Of a DNA stretch of 64,000 bases, positions 53,107-64,000 are shown in pieces. Source of the DNA: Cupriavidus phytohabitans (GTDB taxonomy: Bacteria; Pseudomonadota; Gammaproteobacteria; Burkholderiales; Burkholderiaceae); contig NZ_AUFE01000032.1 in assembly GCF_000426345.1 (NCBI RefSeq), positions 1-64,000 on the forward strand, in the 5' to 3' direction. The number at the start of each line of letters is the position of its first letter. Position 1 is the stretch's first letter. The notes under the pieces were generated by a model. The model was not told the DNA's origin. It saw only the letters and a list, made by a program, of their open reading frames with translations, and searched no databases. The position numbers and the translations under genes are program-made.

Positions 53107-56100
53107 AGCGTTTCTCCGGCGGGCGGGGTGGTGGGTGGCGTGGCGGGCGGCTGCGGCGCATCGCCCGCCTTTTCCGCCTTCTTGGGCTTGCCCTCGGACA
53201 GGCGCTCCAGCCCCCAGAAGAACATCGGGATAAAGAACAGCGCGATTACCGTCGCCCCGAGCATGCCACCGATCACGCCCGTGCCAAGCGACTGCCGGCT
53301 GGCCGCCGAGGCGCCGCTGGCGATGGCCAGCGGCACGCAGCCCAGGATAAACGCCAGCGAGGTCATGATGATCGGCCGCAGGCGCAACTTGGACGCATGG
53401 ATGGCGGCATCGTACGCGCTCAGCCCTTCCTTCTCGCGCATTTCCACCGCGAACTCGAAGATCAGGATCGCGTTCTTCGCCGCCAGCGCGATCAGCACGG
53501 TCAGGCCGATCTGGAAGTAAACGTCGTTCTCCATGCCGCGCATCAGGATGCCGAGCAGCGCGCCGAACAGCGCGAACGGCACGGCCAGCAGCACGCCGAG
53601 CGGCAGCGACCACTTCTCGTACTGCGCCGCCAGGATCAGGAACACCATCAGCAAGGCAAAGGCGAAGACGTAGACCGCGGTGGAGCCGGCGGTCTTTTCT
53701 TCGTAGGCCTGGCCGCTCCAGGCGTAGGCGTAGCCCGGCCCCAGCACCTCCTGCGCTACCTCCTCCATGGCCTTGATGGCTTCCCCGGAACTGTAGCCGG
53801 GCGCGGAATCGCCCATGACCTTGGCGGCCGGGAAGTTGTTGAAGCGCGTGACGATGTCGGCCCCCGGCACATACCTGGTGGTGGTCACCGCCTTGATCGG
53901 CACCATTTCGCCGTTGTGGTTGCGCACGTAGACCTTGTCGAGGTCTTCCGGCCGCGAGCGAAACTCGGGCTCGGCCTGCAGGATCACCTGGAACAAGCGG
54001 CTGTTCTTCGGGAACTGGCTCACGTAGAGCGAGCCGAACATGGTCTGCAGCGCAGAATAGACATTCTCGACCGGCACGCCCTGGGTTTCGGAGCGCTCCC
54101 GGTCGACTTCGACCAGGAACTGGCGCGAGCGCGAATTGATCGTGGAGTTCACGCCGCTCAGCTCCGGCCGATGGCGGGCCTTGGCGATGAACTCATGGAC
54201 CTTTTGCTCCAACTGCTGGTAAGTCCCGTCTGCCGTGCTCTGCAGCCAGAACTCGAAGCCGCCGGTGGTGCCAAGGCCCGGGATCGACGGCGGATTCAGC
54301 GGGATCACGACGCCGTCCTGGTAGCGGGAGAACTCCTGGCGGGCCTTCTGCATCAGTTCGGTCGCCGTCTGGCCGGCACCCCGCTCATGGAAGCCCTTGA
54401 GCGTGACGAACAGCGTGCCGGCGTTGGCCTTGTTCTGGGAATCGATCAGGCTGTAGCCATCGACCGACGCCACCGACGAGACGCCGGGCTGCTTGGCGAA
54501 CCATGTCTCCGCGCGGCCAGATAATGTCTGGGTACGGTCCAGGCTGGCCGCGTCCGGCATCACCACCGCGCCGAACAGGTAACCCTGGTCCTCCACCGGC
54601 AGGAACGAGGTCGGGATGCGCATGAACATGACCACGCTGACCGCTACCATCGCCAGGATGATGGCAATCGACATCACCGTGCGCCGGATCACGATCTGCA
54701 GCGACTTGTCATAGCCGGCCACGAGCCGGTCGAAGGAATTGTTGAACCAGGTGAAGAAGCGGTTCTTCTTGTGCTCGCCGGGCTTGAGCAGGATCGCCGC
54801 CATCGCCGGCGACAACGTCAGCGCCACCACGCCGGACAGCACCACCGACACCGCGATGGTGATGGCGAACTGCTTGTACAGCTGCCCGGTGATGCCCGAC
54901 AGGAACGCCACCGGGATGAACACCGCCAGCAGCACCAGCACGATCGCGACCACCGGGCCGCTGACCTCGTCCATCGCTTTCTTGGCCGCCTCCTTGGGCG
55001 GCAGGTTGAACTCCGTCATGTTGCGCTCGACGTTCTCGATCACCACGATCGCGTCGTCGACCACGATGCCGATGGCCAGCACCATGCCGAACAAGGTCAG
55101 CATGTTGACCGAGAAGCCGAACGCGCTCATGCCGACGAAGGCGCCGATGATCGACACGGGCACGGCCAGGATCGGCACCAGCGTGGCACGCAGGCTCTGC
55201 AGGAACAGGAACACCACCAGGATCACCAGGATCACCGCGTCGCGCAGCGTGTGCACCACCTCGTCGATCGACTCCTGCACGAACTCCGTGGTGTCGAGCG
55301 CGACCTCGTATTCCAGCCCCGGCGGGAAGCTCTTCTTCAGCTCCGCCAGCGTGGAGCGCACCTGCTTGGCAACATCCAGCGCATTGGCCCCCGGCTGCTG
55401 GTACACCGCCAGCAGCGTGGCGGTCTTGCCGTTGTAGCGGCTGCGCAGCGAGTAGTCCTTGGAGCCGAGCTCGGCGCGGCCGATGTCCTTCAGGCGCACC
55501 AGCGCGGCGTCGCCGGACTGCGCGCGCAGGATCATGTTTTCAAACTCGGCGGGCTCGGTCATGCGGCCCTTGGTGGCGATCGGGAAGGTCTGCTGCACCG
55601 GCCCGGTGGTCGGCGACTGGCCGATGCGCCCCGCGGAAAACTGCTGGTTCTGGTTGGCGACCGCGTTCTTGACGTCCTCGGTGGTGATGCCCAGCGAAGC
55701 CATGCGGTCCGGCCGCAGCCAGATGCGCATGGCGTAGTCCGGGCTGCCGAAGATCGATGACTGGTTGGCGCCGGGGATGCGCTTGAGCGCATCCAGCACG
55801 TAGATGTTGGCGTAGTTGCCGACGAAGGTCTGGTTGTAGCTGTTGTCCGGCGAGTAGATGGCGATCACCATCATGAACGCCGACGACCGCTTCTGCACCG
55901 AGACGCCCTGCGCAGTCACCGCATCGGGCAGCGTGGGCAGTGCCAGGTTGACGCGGTTCTGCACGTCCACCTGCGCGAGTTCAGGGTCGGTGCCGATCTC
56001 GAAATAGGTGGTCAGCGTCAGGTCGCCGGTGGAGGAACTCGTCGAGTTCATGTACATCATGCGGTCGGCGCCGTTGACCTGCTGCTCGATCGGCGCGGCC

Positions 56101-56288
56101 ACGTTCTGCGCCACCACTTCGGCGCTGGCGCCCGGGTACCGGGTCGTGACCGTGATGGACGGGGGCGTGATATCCGGAAACTGGGCGATCGGCAGCTTGG
56201 TCAGCGCTACCAGGCCGCCCACCGTGATGATGATGGACAGCACCGATGCGAAGATCGGCCGGTCGATAAAGAAATGGGCAAGCTTCAT
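53103..56288 (-). CDS. RND multidrug efflux pump, inner-membrane subunit (AcrB/MexB type)
   Basis: A 1061-residue HAE1-family pump. The proton-relay Asp-Asp pair lies in [16 protein letters not shown] and the TM10 Lys in [38 protein letters not shown] and the large periplasmic loops match AcrB. It overlaps the adaptor upstream and the outer-membrane factor downstream by four bases each. Drug range cannot be read from sequence. Confidence 0.96.
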   Translation of the reverse strand: MKLAHFFIDRPIFASVLSIIITVGGLVALTKLPIAQFPDITPPSITVTTRYPGASAEVVAQNVAAPIEQQVNGADRMMYMNSTSSSTGDLTLTTYFEIGTDPELAQVDVQNRVNLALPTLPDAVTAQGVSVQKRSSAFMMVIAIYSPDNSYNQTFVGNYANIYVLDALKRIPGANQSSIFGSPDYAMRIWLRPDRMASLGITTEDVKNAVANQNQQFSAGRIGQSPTTGPVQQTFPIATKGRMTEPAEFENMILRAQSGDAALVRLKDIGRAELGSKDYSLRSRYNGKTATLLAVYQQPGANALDVAKQVRSTLAELKKSFPPGLEYEVALDTTEFVQESIDEVVHTLRDAVILVILVVFLFLQSLRATLVPILAVPVSIIGAFVGMSAFGFSVNMLTLFGMVLAIGIVVDDAIVVIENVERNMTEFNLPPKEAAKKAMDEVSGPVVAIVLVLLAVFIPVAFLSGITGQLYKQFAITIAVSVVLSGVVALTLSPAMAAILLKPGEHKKNRFFTWFNNSFDRLVAGYDKSLQIVIRRTVMSIAIILAMVAVSVVMFMRIPTSFLPVEDQGYLFGAVVMPDAASLDRTQTLSGRAETWFAKQPGVSSVASVDGYSLIDSQNKANAGTLFVTLKGFHERGAGQTATELMQKARQEFSRYQDGVVIPLNPPSIPGLGTTGGFEFWLQSTADGTYQQLEQKVHEFIAKARHRPELSGVNSTINSRSRQFLVEVDRERSETQGVPVENVYSALQTMFGSLYVSQFPKNSRLFQVILQAEPEFRSRPEDLDKVYVRNHNGEMVPIKAVTTTRYVPGADIVTRFNNFPAAKVMGDSAPGYSSGEAIKAMEEVAQEVLGPGYAYAWSGQAYEEKTAGSTAVYVFAFALLMVFLILAAQYEKWSLPLGVLLAVPFALFGALLGILMRGMENDVYFQIGLTVLIALAAKNAILIFEFAVEMREKEGLSAYDAAIHASKLRLRPIIMTSLAFILGCVPLAIASGASAASRQSLGTGVIGGMLGATVIALFFIPMFFWGLERLSEGKPKKAEKAGDAPQPPATPPTTPPAGETL

Positions 56289-57517
56289 GGCTTGCCCCCG
56301 GTGGTGCCGGCTGCCTGGGGCGCGGCCGCGCCGGAGGCGGCCGGTGCCGCTGCGGCCTGGGCGCCGCTGGCCGGGCCATGCGCGGCCGCCTGGGCCGCCG
56401 GCACGGCCTTGACCGGCGCACCGGGCATCAGGCGCAGGATCCCGCTCACCGCCACGCGCTCACCAGCCTTCAGCCCCGAGCGCACCACCCAGTTGGAGCC
56501 GGTCCACTCGCCCACGTCGACCACGCGCTGCTGCGCCTTGTTGTCCGGGCCGATGACCCAGACCGTCTGGCCGCGCGGGCCTTGCACAATGGCTTCCTGC
56601 GGCACGGCAATGGCCTGCGTGCGCATCGCGCCATGCACCTTGACCCGCACGAACTGGCCCGGCCTCAGGGCCCCCTGCGGATTGGCGACCTCGGCGCGAA
56701 CCAGGTAGGTGCCGGTTTCCTGGCTGAACGAAGCGTCGGCAAAGGCAATCCTGCCGTGGTGCGGGAACTCCGATCCGTCGGCCAGCACGATGACAATGTC
56801 GAAGGCCTCCTGCGCCGGGTACTTGATGGCGCCGGATTTCTCCGATGAGCGGATCGACAGGACCTCGTTTTCCGACAGGCTGAAGTTGACCCACATCGGA
56901 TCCAGCTTGGCGACATAGGTCAGCAGGCTGTTTGTGGTATCGATATAGGATCCCACCTGCCGCTTGGCAAAGCTCGACAGGCCCGCGACCGGCGACTTGA
57001 TCGTGGTGTAGCTCAGGTTCAGCCTGGCATTGATCACATTGGCGCGCGCCTGCTCCACCGCGGCCGCGGCCTCCTGCTCCTTGCCGGTGGCGTCATCCAG
57101 GTCGCGCTGGCTGAGGGCATTGCGCGCCGCCAGCGGGCGCACGCGGTTCAGGTCGGCGCGCGCGGTGTTCAGCCGCGCTTGCTGCTGCGCCAGTTCGGCC
57201 TCGGCCGCCTTCAGGGTGGCCTCGAACGGCTTGGGATCCATCAGGAACAGGGTCTCGCCCGCCTTGACCAGGGCACCCTCCGAATAGACCCGCTTCTCCA
57301 GGAAGCCATTGACGCGCGCGCGTATCTCCACCTGCTGCGAGCTCTGGGTCTGGCCGACGAAATCAAAGATGAGCGGCACGTCGCGCAGCGCCACGGTGAT
57401 GACGCCCACCTCGGCTGCCGGTGGCGCCACCGCTGCCGGCTTTTCCTTGCCGCAGCCCGCCACCAGCAACAGGGCCAGCAGGCCCGCCGCGCTGCACCCT
57501 TTGAGCATTATCCTCAC
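56285..57517 (-). CDS. RND efflux periplasmic adaptor (MexA/AcrA type)
   Basis: A 410-residue membrane-fusion protein with lipobox LLLVAGC. Domains in order: beta-barrel entry ([20 protein letters not shown] region), lipoyl half-motifs ([30 protein letters not shown]), helical hairpin (about 105-165) and a C-terminal Ala/Pro-rich tail after residue 365. I favour a GTG start behind GGAGGAGG; an ATG three codons later is the alternative. No regulator gene is next to the operon. Confidence 0.94.
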   Translation of the reverse strand: MRIMLKGCSAAGLLALLLVAGCGKEKPAAVAPPAAEVGVITVALRDVPLIFDFVGQTQSSQQVEIRARVNGFLEKRVYSEGALVKAGETLFLMDPKPFEATLKAAEAELAQQQARLNTARADLNRVRPLAARNALSQRDLDDATGKEQEAAAAVEQARANVINARLNLSYTTIKSPVAGLSSFAKRQVGSYIDTTNSLLTYVAKLDPMWVNFSLSENEVLSIRSSEKSGAIKYPAQEAFDIVIVLADGSEFPHHGRIAFADASFSQETGTYLVRAEVANPQGALRPGQFVRVKVHGAMRTQAIAVPQEAIVQGPRGQTVWVIGPDNKAQQRVVDVGEWTGSNWVVRSGLKAGERVAVSGILRLMPGAPVKAVPAAQAAAHGPASGAQAAAAPAASGAAAPQAAGTTGGKP

Positions 57518-57692
57518 GTGACCTCCTCCGCCAGCAACCATGGCTGCCCCCGATGCCAGACGTAGTGGCGCCCGCCACCCGATCCGGTGCCTGTTCAGGC
57601 AGGTTAAGGCGCGCCCATGGACGCGCCAATTCAATCTTTCTTGTGCCCGTGTTTAGTCGTTTCGACAGTCGCGGCCCGCCCGGCAGTCCGCC

Positions 57693-60077
57693 TCAGCGGC
57701 GGAAGCCGCCATGGAACCGGCCCCCGCCGCGGAATCCCCCGCCGCCAAACCGGCCCGCGCCCTGCCACTGCTGCGCCATGCCGCTGAAGCGCTGTTGCCC
57801 CACTTCGCGCGCCTGGCGCTGCTGGTCCAGCCGGCCGGTCACTTCGTTGTTGGCCTGCACCGGCTCCCAGCCGCCGGGCGTGTGCTTCTGCCAGCCGCTG
57901 TCGGTATGCTGGTAGACCGAGCCATCATGGCCGGCATAGACATTGCCGTTGTTCCACACCAGGGCGGTGTCCTTGCCCGGGTTGGCAACGAAGCCGCGGC
58001 TGCCGGCGGTGTGCTCGCCGGTCTGCGTGTTGCCGGCAATGCCGGCCTCGGCCGCGCCCACGCGGCCGGTCTGCGCGTTGTAGCCGGCCGCCTGGCGCCC
58101 GGCTGCGTAGTCGCCGGTATATGTATTGCCGGCAACGCCGCCGCGCGCGGCACCCTCGCGCCCGGTGGAGGGGTTGGAGAACGAGCCCTGGCGACCGGCG
58201 GCGTAGTTGCCGGAATACGGGTTGAACGCGGCACCTCGGCTGCCCTGGTAGCGCGCGCCGGTGGCCGGGTTGAATCCCGACGCCGCGCTGCCGCGCCACT
58301 CGGTGCCGGTCCACGCATTCCAGCCTTGCGCATGCGTCACCGTGCCCTGCCCCCAGCGGCCGTAGAAGTTGGCCTGGTTCACGTTGACGTAGTTCCAGTT
58401 ATAAGGGCCGCCCCACCAGTACGGTCCCCAGTACGGAGCCGCCGCCCCCCAGAACGCCCCCGCGGCAAAGCCGAAGGCAAACCCCTCCGCCATGCCGATG
58501 CCAAAGCCTGCGCCGTAGCCGTAGGTAACCGGGTAGCCGTAATAGACCGCTCCGACGTAGGGCGGATAGACGTAGCCGGTGCCGTACACGACCGTGCCAT
58601 CTGGACTGACCACCACGCCCATGTACCCGGGGGTGTAGCCAACCACGACGGCTTCCGGCGTGACCGAGTAGATCCGTACATAGGTCACGTAGTAGAGCGG
58701 CGAGGTTGGCGGGATGGTGTAGATGGCGGACGGCACCTCGGTGGCGACGCGCCACGGTCCAGACGGCGCCGGCGCCGTGAACCAGACGCCGTTGGCAACC
58801 GCGTAATAGTGGCTGGCATCGACCTCGATCACCGGCGTGCCCGTGTTCGCCGCATAGCTGAGCGAGGTGCCGGTGATCGGCGTAAAGCGCGGCACGCCGT
58901 CGTAGCTGACGTTCAGGCTGGCCTTGCTGCGCGACACCGTGGCGGTCTGCGGGATGGTGGCAGCAATCTCGGCCTCGCGCGCCTGCGGCGTGCCCGGCAC
59001 CGACACCAGCACATTGGCCTTCGGGTCGGTCGCCGGAATCCTGGCGAAATCCGCCGGCAACTCGCGGCCAGGCACGTATTCCCACGGCCCGGTCAGCATC
59101 GGCGCGCGGAACCAGCGACCCGACACCAGCACGTAATACTGGTTGGTGGCCGGGTCGACGAAGATGGCGTGATCGGCGTTGGAGACCGTCAGCAGGCCCA
59201 CGCCGCTGACCGGCGTCATCTGCGGCGCGCCGCTGGTAATGACCAGCTCGGTCGGCCGGGTGGCGAAAACGATCTCCGGCGCCCGCGCCGGGCGCTTGCC
59301 GCCGGCGGGCAGCATTGCATCAGGCTTCATGCCGGCGGCGGCCTTGGTGGCGGCATTTTCCAGCGCCTTCGGCACGGTCGACATGACCTCCCATGCTCCG
59401 CCCGCGGATTCGGAGCGGTACCAGTAGCCGGTGGCCTTCAGGTACAGCTCGCCGCCCGACTCGCGCAGCAACAGGGCACGGCTGTTGAGGGCGCGTTCGT
59501 ACTGCGTGCCCGGGACGGCGCGCCAGGCCGGGTCGCCGTCGACCAGCACCAGCAGTGTCGGCGTGGTCGCAAACAGGATCTGCGGCGCGTCGTTGCGGAC
59601 CGGCACACGGCCGGCGCGGGCCAGTTGCTGAGACACGGCATAGCTGGCCTGCAACTGGTCCAGCGGCACGGTCAGGCCGTTGGCCGGCAGCCGGGACACC
59701 AGCGCCTGGCGTACCCGTTCGGCGGCGTCGGGCCTGGTGGGGACTTCCACGCTCCCGATGCGCAGCGCACTCAGCTGCACCAGCCCGGATGGCTTGTCGA
59801 TATCGGCGGTGGCCGAGAAATGCACTACACCATAGGTGGGCGAGCCACCCTTCTCCCCCACCGCCACGGCGGCCCGCCCCGACAGCCGGTTGCCGTCCCA
59901 GGTCTCGACCTGCGGCTGGTAAAGCTCGACATGGTCGTTGGCGGCGTCGAAATTGCGCGGCCAGCCCAGCGTTGCGGCCGCCTGTGGCGGCGTCGTGGCG
60001 GCTTGCGGCGCCATGGGCGCCAGCGCAAGCCATGCCGCCGCAATCAGGACGCTGGTCTGCTTGAGGCAAGAAAACAT
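57693..60077 (-). CDS. Large secreted repeat protein, unknown function
   Basis: A 794-residue protein with signal peptide (residues 1-27, ends PQAA). Three related modules of about 70 residues, at about 165-235, 267-335 and 380-445, each begin G-x-P-x-x-x-x-[VI]-x-G and end in a W-[YF]-x-[SA]...G-x-W motif (GYWYRS..GAWEV, GRWFRAP..GPWEY, GVWFTAP..GPWRV). Residues about 470-580 are Gly/Tyr/Trp-rich. The last 200 residues hold near-repeats of the G-N-Y-A-A-G-R and G-N-T-x-T-G type. GGAGAA precedes the start. It precedes the RND operon by 175 bases on the same strand. Confidence 0.8.
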   Translation of the reverse strand: MFSCLKQTSVLIAAAWLALAPMAPQAATTPPQAAATLGWPRNFDAANDHVELYQPQVETWDGNRLSGRAAVAVGEKGGSPTYGVVHFSATADIDKPSGLVQLSALRIGSVEVPTRPDAAERVRQALVSRLPANGLTVPLDQLQASYAVSQQLARAGRVPVRNDAPQILFATTPTLLVLVDGDPAWRAVPGTQYERALNSRALLLRESGGELYLKATGYWYRSESAGGAWEVMSTVPKALENAATKAAAGMKPDAMLPAGGKRPARAPEIVFATRPTELVITSGAPQMTPVSGVGLLTVSNADHAIFVDPATNQYYVLVSGRWFRAPMLTGPWEYVPGRELPADFARIPATDPKANVLVSVPGTPQAREAEIAATIPQTATVSRSKASLNVSYDGVPRFTPITGTSLSYAANTGTPVIEVDASHYYAVANGVWFTAPAPSGPWRVATEVPSAIYTIPPTSPLYYVTYVRIYSVTPEAVVVGYTPGYMGVVVSPDGTVVYGTGYVYPPYVGAVYYGYPVTYGYGAGFGIGMAEGFAFGFAAGAFWGAAAPYWGPYWWGGPYNWNYVNVNQANFYGRWGQGTVTHAQGWNAWTGTEWRGSAASGFNPATGARYQGSRGAAFNPYSGNYAAGRQGSFSNPSTGREGAARGGVAGNTYTGDYAAGRQAAGYNAQTGRVGAAEAGIAGNTQTGEHTAGSRGFVANPGKDTALVWNNGNVYAGHDGSVYQHTDSGWQKHTPGGWEPVQANNEVTGRLDQQRQAREVGQQRFSGMAQQWQGAGRFGGGGFRGGGRFHGGFRR

Positions 60078-60335
60078 GGATTTCTCCGGCAAGGAGGGCA
60101 CGATGCTGCACAGCAAGCGGCCCATGCTGGCAATCTAAATTAGGCCGGACAGGCGAACAATCGCATTTGAAAACATTCAGGGGCGGCGCAAAAAAAGACA
60201 GATCAGGCCGGCGCGAGGCTTCCGCACGCGGCGCGGGTGTGCATCTCGCTTGGCCGGCGGCGGCTGCTTCCACCCTTGAAGCGCACCCGCAGCGGCCTCA
60301 TCTCCCGATTCCACCCTGGCTCTCGCCGCGCCCCT

Positions 60336-61487
60336 ATGCCCCCTCGCACCACCATCCTGACCGCCGCCCTGATCACGGCACTGCTGCACGGCTATATCGG
60401 GCTGCGCCTGTTGCCGGCGATGCCCGTGCCGATGCTGGTCAAGACGCTCGCCGTGATCTGGCTCGCCCTGTCCTGCGCGCTGCTGCCCGCAGGGTTGCTG
60501 GCACGCCGCTTCAGCCAGCCGTGGGCGGACCGGATTTCCTGGATCGGCATGCTGGCAATGGGATTCTTCTCATCCCTGCTGCTGCTGACCCTGGCGCGCG
60601 ACGTCGCGCTGGCCGCCGCCTGGCTGGTGGGCAAGCTGCTCGGCTGGCAAGCCCCCGGGCTGGTTGCGGGCAGCGCCCTCGCCGTGCCGCTGCTGGCACT
60701 GCTGGTCACGCTGGCCGGCTATATCAACGCCCGCCGCGTGGCGCGCGTGGTCGAGGTCGACGTGCCGGTGTCCGGACTGCCCGAGGCGCTGCACGGCTTC
60801 ACCATCGCGCAGATCAGCGATATCCACGTCGGCCCCACCATCAAGGGGCCCTACCTCGACCGCATCGTCGACCGCGTCAACAGCCTCAAGCCGGACGCCG
60901 TGGCCATCACCGGCGACCTGGTCGACGGCACCGTTCGCGAACTTTCCGCCCATACCGCGCCGCTGGCGCGGCTGCAGTCTCGCCATGGCAGCTACTTCGT
61001 CACTGGCAACCACGAGTACTACGCGGGCGCACAGCCGTGGATCGACGAACTGCGCCGGCTCGGCCTGTGCGTGCTGATGAACGAGCACGTGGTAGTGCAG
61101 CACGGCGGGCAGCCGCTGGTGCTGGCAGGCGTGACCGACTACTCCGCCGGCCGCTTCCATGAAAGCCACCGCAGCGACCCGCACCGCGCCATCGCCGGAG
61201 CGCCGACGGAAGCCGGGGTGCTGGTGCTGTTAGCGCACCAGCCGCGCACGGCGGTAGCTGCGGCCGAGGCAGGCTTCGACCTGCAACTGTCGGGGCATAC
61301 CCATGGCGGGCAGTTCTGGCCCTGGAACCTGTTCGTGCCGATGCAGCAGCCGTACACCGCGGGGCTGGTGCGGCATGGGGCGATGTGGATCTATGTGAGC
61401 CGGGGGACGGGGTACTGGGGACCGCCGAAGCGCTTTGGGGCGCCGTCGGAGATCACCCGGTTGAGGCTGGTGCGGGCCACTGAATAG
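60336..61487 (+). CDS. Membrane-associated metallophosphoesterase
   Basis: A 383-residue protein with four membrane helices (residues about 7-140) and a C-terminal calcineurin-like phosphoesterase. All metal motifs are present: ISDIHVG, GDLVDG, GNHEYY, LAHQP and SGHTHGGQ. Related YaeI/YkuE-type proteins act on phospholipids or UDP-lipids. The ATG chosen gives MPPRTTIL; an in-frame start 33 codons upstream is Arg-rich and less likely. It is divergent from the repeat protein across 258 bases where I see no clear element. Confidence 0.9.
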   Translation: MPPRTTILTAALITALLHGYIGLRLLPAMPVPMLVKTLAVIWLALSCALLPAGLLARRFSQPWADRISWIGMLAMGFFSSLLLLTLARDVALAAAWLVGKLLGWQAPGLVAGSALAVPLLALLVTLAGYINARRVARVVEVDVPVSGLPEALHGFTIAQISDIHVGPTIKGPYLDRIVDRVNSLKPDAVAITGDLVDGTVRELSAHTAPLARLQSRHGSYFVTGNHEYYAGAQPWIDELRRLGLCVLMNEHVVVQHGGQPLVLAGVTDYSAGRFHESHRSDPHRAIAGAPTEAGVLVLLAHQPRTAVAAAEAGFDLQLSGHTHGGQFWPWNLFVPMQQPYTAGLVRHGAMWIYVSRGTGYWGPPKRFGAPSEITRLRLVRATE

Positions 61488-61529
61488 CGCGCGCCGCGCC
61501 AATAGCGTGTCCCCTTCCAGCCATAAAAA

Positions 61530-61558
61530 AACCAGGCCCGCCGGCCTGGTTCTCTTTC
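61530..61558. terminator. Bidirectional terminator, metallophosphoesterase / ettA
   Basis: AACCAGGCC-CGCC-GGCCTGGTT, a 9-bp stem with six A before and TCTCTTT after, between convergent genes. Confidence 0.9.
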
Positions 61559-61573
61559 ATACTCAGCAGTACT

Positions 61574-63241
<1,668 letters not shown>

Positions 63242-63379
63242 GGGTGCGTGTTGGGGTTGGTACGGGAATGGCGGGAGTGTATCAGGCACGCCGGGGCGCT
63301 CAGGCCGGCCCCAGCCAGCTTTGGCCCCCGCCGGTACAATGACAGGTTCGACCTTCCGCTGATTTTTCAAGCCATCGCC

Positions 63380-63604
63380 ATGAGCAGACCCGCCCTGACC
63401 CTGAAGTTCAAGTGCAAGAAGTGCGCGAAACCCGTCACGCTGTACCTACAGAAAACGTCCGCGTGCTCGCACATCACTCCGTACCAGGGCTTCTGCAAGT
63501 GCGGCGAAATGATGCGCCACGCCACCGGCGACAAGGACGCGGTCGAGTCCTTCGTCAATTCGCTGGACAACAGCTGGATGCATCACCATCACCACCACCA
63601 TTGA
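63380..63604 (+). CDS. Small zinc-ribbon protein with natural seven-His tail
   Basis: A 74-residue protein. The N-terminal half has CKKC and, about 25 residues on, C-K-C (FCKCGE), a zinc-ribbon-like set of cysteines. The C-terminus is S-W-M followed by seven histidines encoded by mixed CAT/CAC codons, then TGA. Such a tail is a strong metal-binding site. Function unknown. It is divergent from ettA and 23 bases before ygjP, possibly co-transcribed. Confidence 0.82.
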   Translation: MSRPALTLKFKCKKCAKPVTLYLQKTSACSHITPYQGFCKCGEMMRHATGDKDAVESFVNSLDNSWMHHHHHHH

Positions 63605-63627
63605 CCACGACTAGGCAGGCCGCTGCA

Positions 63628-64000
63628 GTGACCGAAACCTGGCGCCCCGCCGGCAAGGACCCGATGCGCTTCCTGGGCGGCTATCCGCCCGAAGTGCTCG
63701 ACCAGGTGCGCGAACTCGCCGCCGCCGGCCGCCTGGGCGACCACCTGGTCCGCCGCTATCCCGGCCGCCACACCGTGCAGACCGACCGCGCGCTGTACGA
63801 CTACGCCACCGAACTGAAGCAGGAATACCTGCGCAGCGCGCCGCCGCTGCACAAGGTCGGCTTCGATGCCACGCTCGACTCGGCGCGCAAGGCGTTGGGC
63901 CTGCACACCGCGATCTCGCGCGTGCAGGGCGGCAAACTGAAGGCCAAGAAGGAAATCCGCGTGGCCTCGCTGTTCAAGGAAGCGCCGCCGGAATTCCTGC
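63628..64000 (+). CDS. ygjP: YgjP-like M48-type metallopeptidase (5' part, cut by window edge)
   Basis: The first 124 residues closely follow E. coli YgjP: FLGGYPPEVLDQVRELAAAGRLGD, LVRRYPGRHTVQTDRALYDY and LGLHTAISRVQGGKLKAKKE. The zinc HExxH motif should lie just beyond base 64000. A GTG at 63628 is taken as start; an ATG at 63664 (MRFLGGYP) with AAGGA nearby is a real alternative. Confidence 0.85.
   Translation, partial: MTETWRPAGKDPMRFLGGYPPEVLDQVRELAAAGRLGDHLVRRYPGRHTVQTDRALYDYATELKQEYLRSAPPLHKVGFDATLDSARKALGLHTAISRVQGGKLKAKKEIRVASLFKEAPPEFL

Noticed and set aside
57711-60143. An 810-codon open frame antisense to the large secreted repeat protein
   Set aside because: Composition is Arg/Ala/Gly-rich with no signal peptide or motif, while the minus strand has a signal peptide, ribosome site and coherent modules.

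Overview
The window is GC-rich, densely packed bacterial chromosome. Gene order (rpe-gph-trpEGDC, hemA-prfA-prmC), a Bug-type solute receptor, PaaG/PaaI/PaaK and near-exact recall of several proteins point to a betaproteobacterium of the Burkholderiales, most likely Cupriavidus. The species call is inference. I see no insertion sequence, integrase, prophage, CRISPR array or tRNA gene, so this reads as core chromosome with small lineage-specific genes.

Left edge to 8.9 kb. Bases 1-180 hold the minus-strand promoter and antitermination leader (boxB, boxA, boxC) of a ribosomal RNA operon that lies off the left edge. Next come a crotonase gene and a polar amino-acid ABC transporter (ATPase, permease, binding lipoprotein), all on minus. 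Divergent from them is a phenylacetate cluster, paaG-paaI-paaK, behind a TetR/PaaR-like palindrome. mltA, a small membrane protein and apaG follow.

8.9-20 kb. rpe-gph overlap and lead into trpE-trpG-trpD-trpC. The 447-base gap before trpE holds a 28-residue leader peptide with three closely spaced Trp codons (W-P-W-R-R-W) and alternative hairpins, the layout of a transcription attenuator. Then come a CYTH-domain protein, ung, acyP and a two-gene ABC transporter (fused double permease plus ATPase with a C-terminal extension). The 5' region of that transporter carries a perfect palindrome, two GC hairpins and five copies of a 10-bp tandem repeat.

20-33 kb. Minus-strand genes: a FUSC-type membrane protein, an M61 peptidase with PDZ domain, AcuI-type reductase, DsbC and a UbiH-family hydroxylase. 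Facing them is a small exported protein made of five D-G-A repeats, then ychF. A coupled trio of GDYXXLXY, DUF4401 and DUF2157 proteins follows, and then an MTA/SAH nucleosidase.

33-45 kb. hemA-prfA-[Ala-rich lipoprotein]-prmC-grxD-ubiX run on plus. A putative lysine catabolic pair (saccharopine-dehydrogenase-like protein plus ALDH7) is divergent from an Lrp regulator, which is followed by a DapB-like protein lacking the catalytic histidine pair. A proline/alanine-rich exported protein and a CLC channel complete the block.

45-64 kb. A Bug receptor and an acyl-CoA synthetase with a divergent LysR; HxlR-MATE behind twin palindromes; a complete tripartite RND efflux operon; a large secreted repeat protein; a membrane metallophosphoesterase; ettA; a zinc-ribbon protein with a natural seven-histidine tail; and the start of ygjP, cut by the right edge. 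A palindromic GC repeat (about 30-36 bp) recurs at four intergenic sites.
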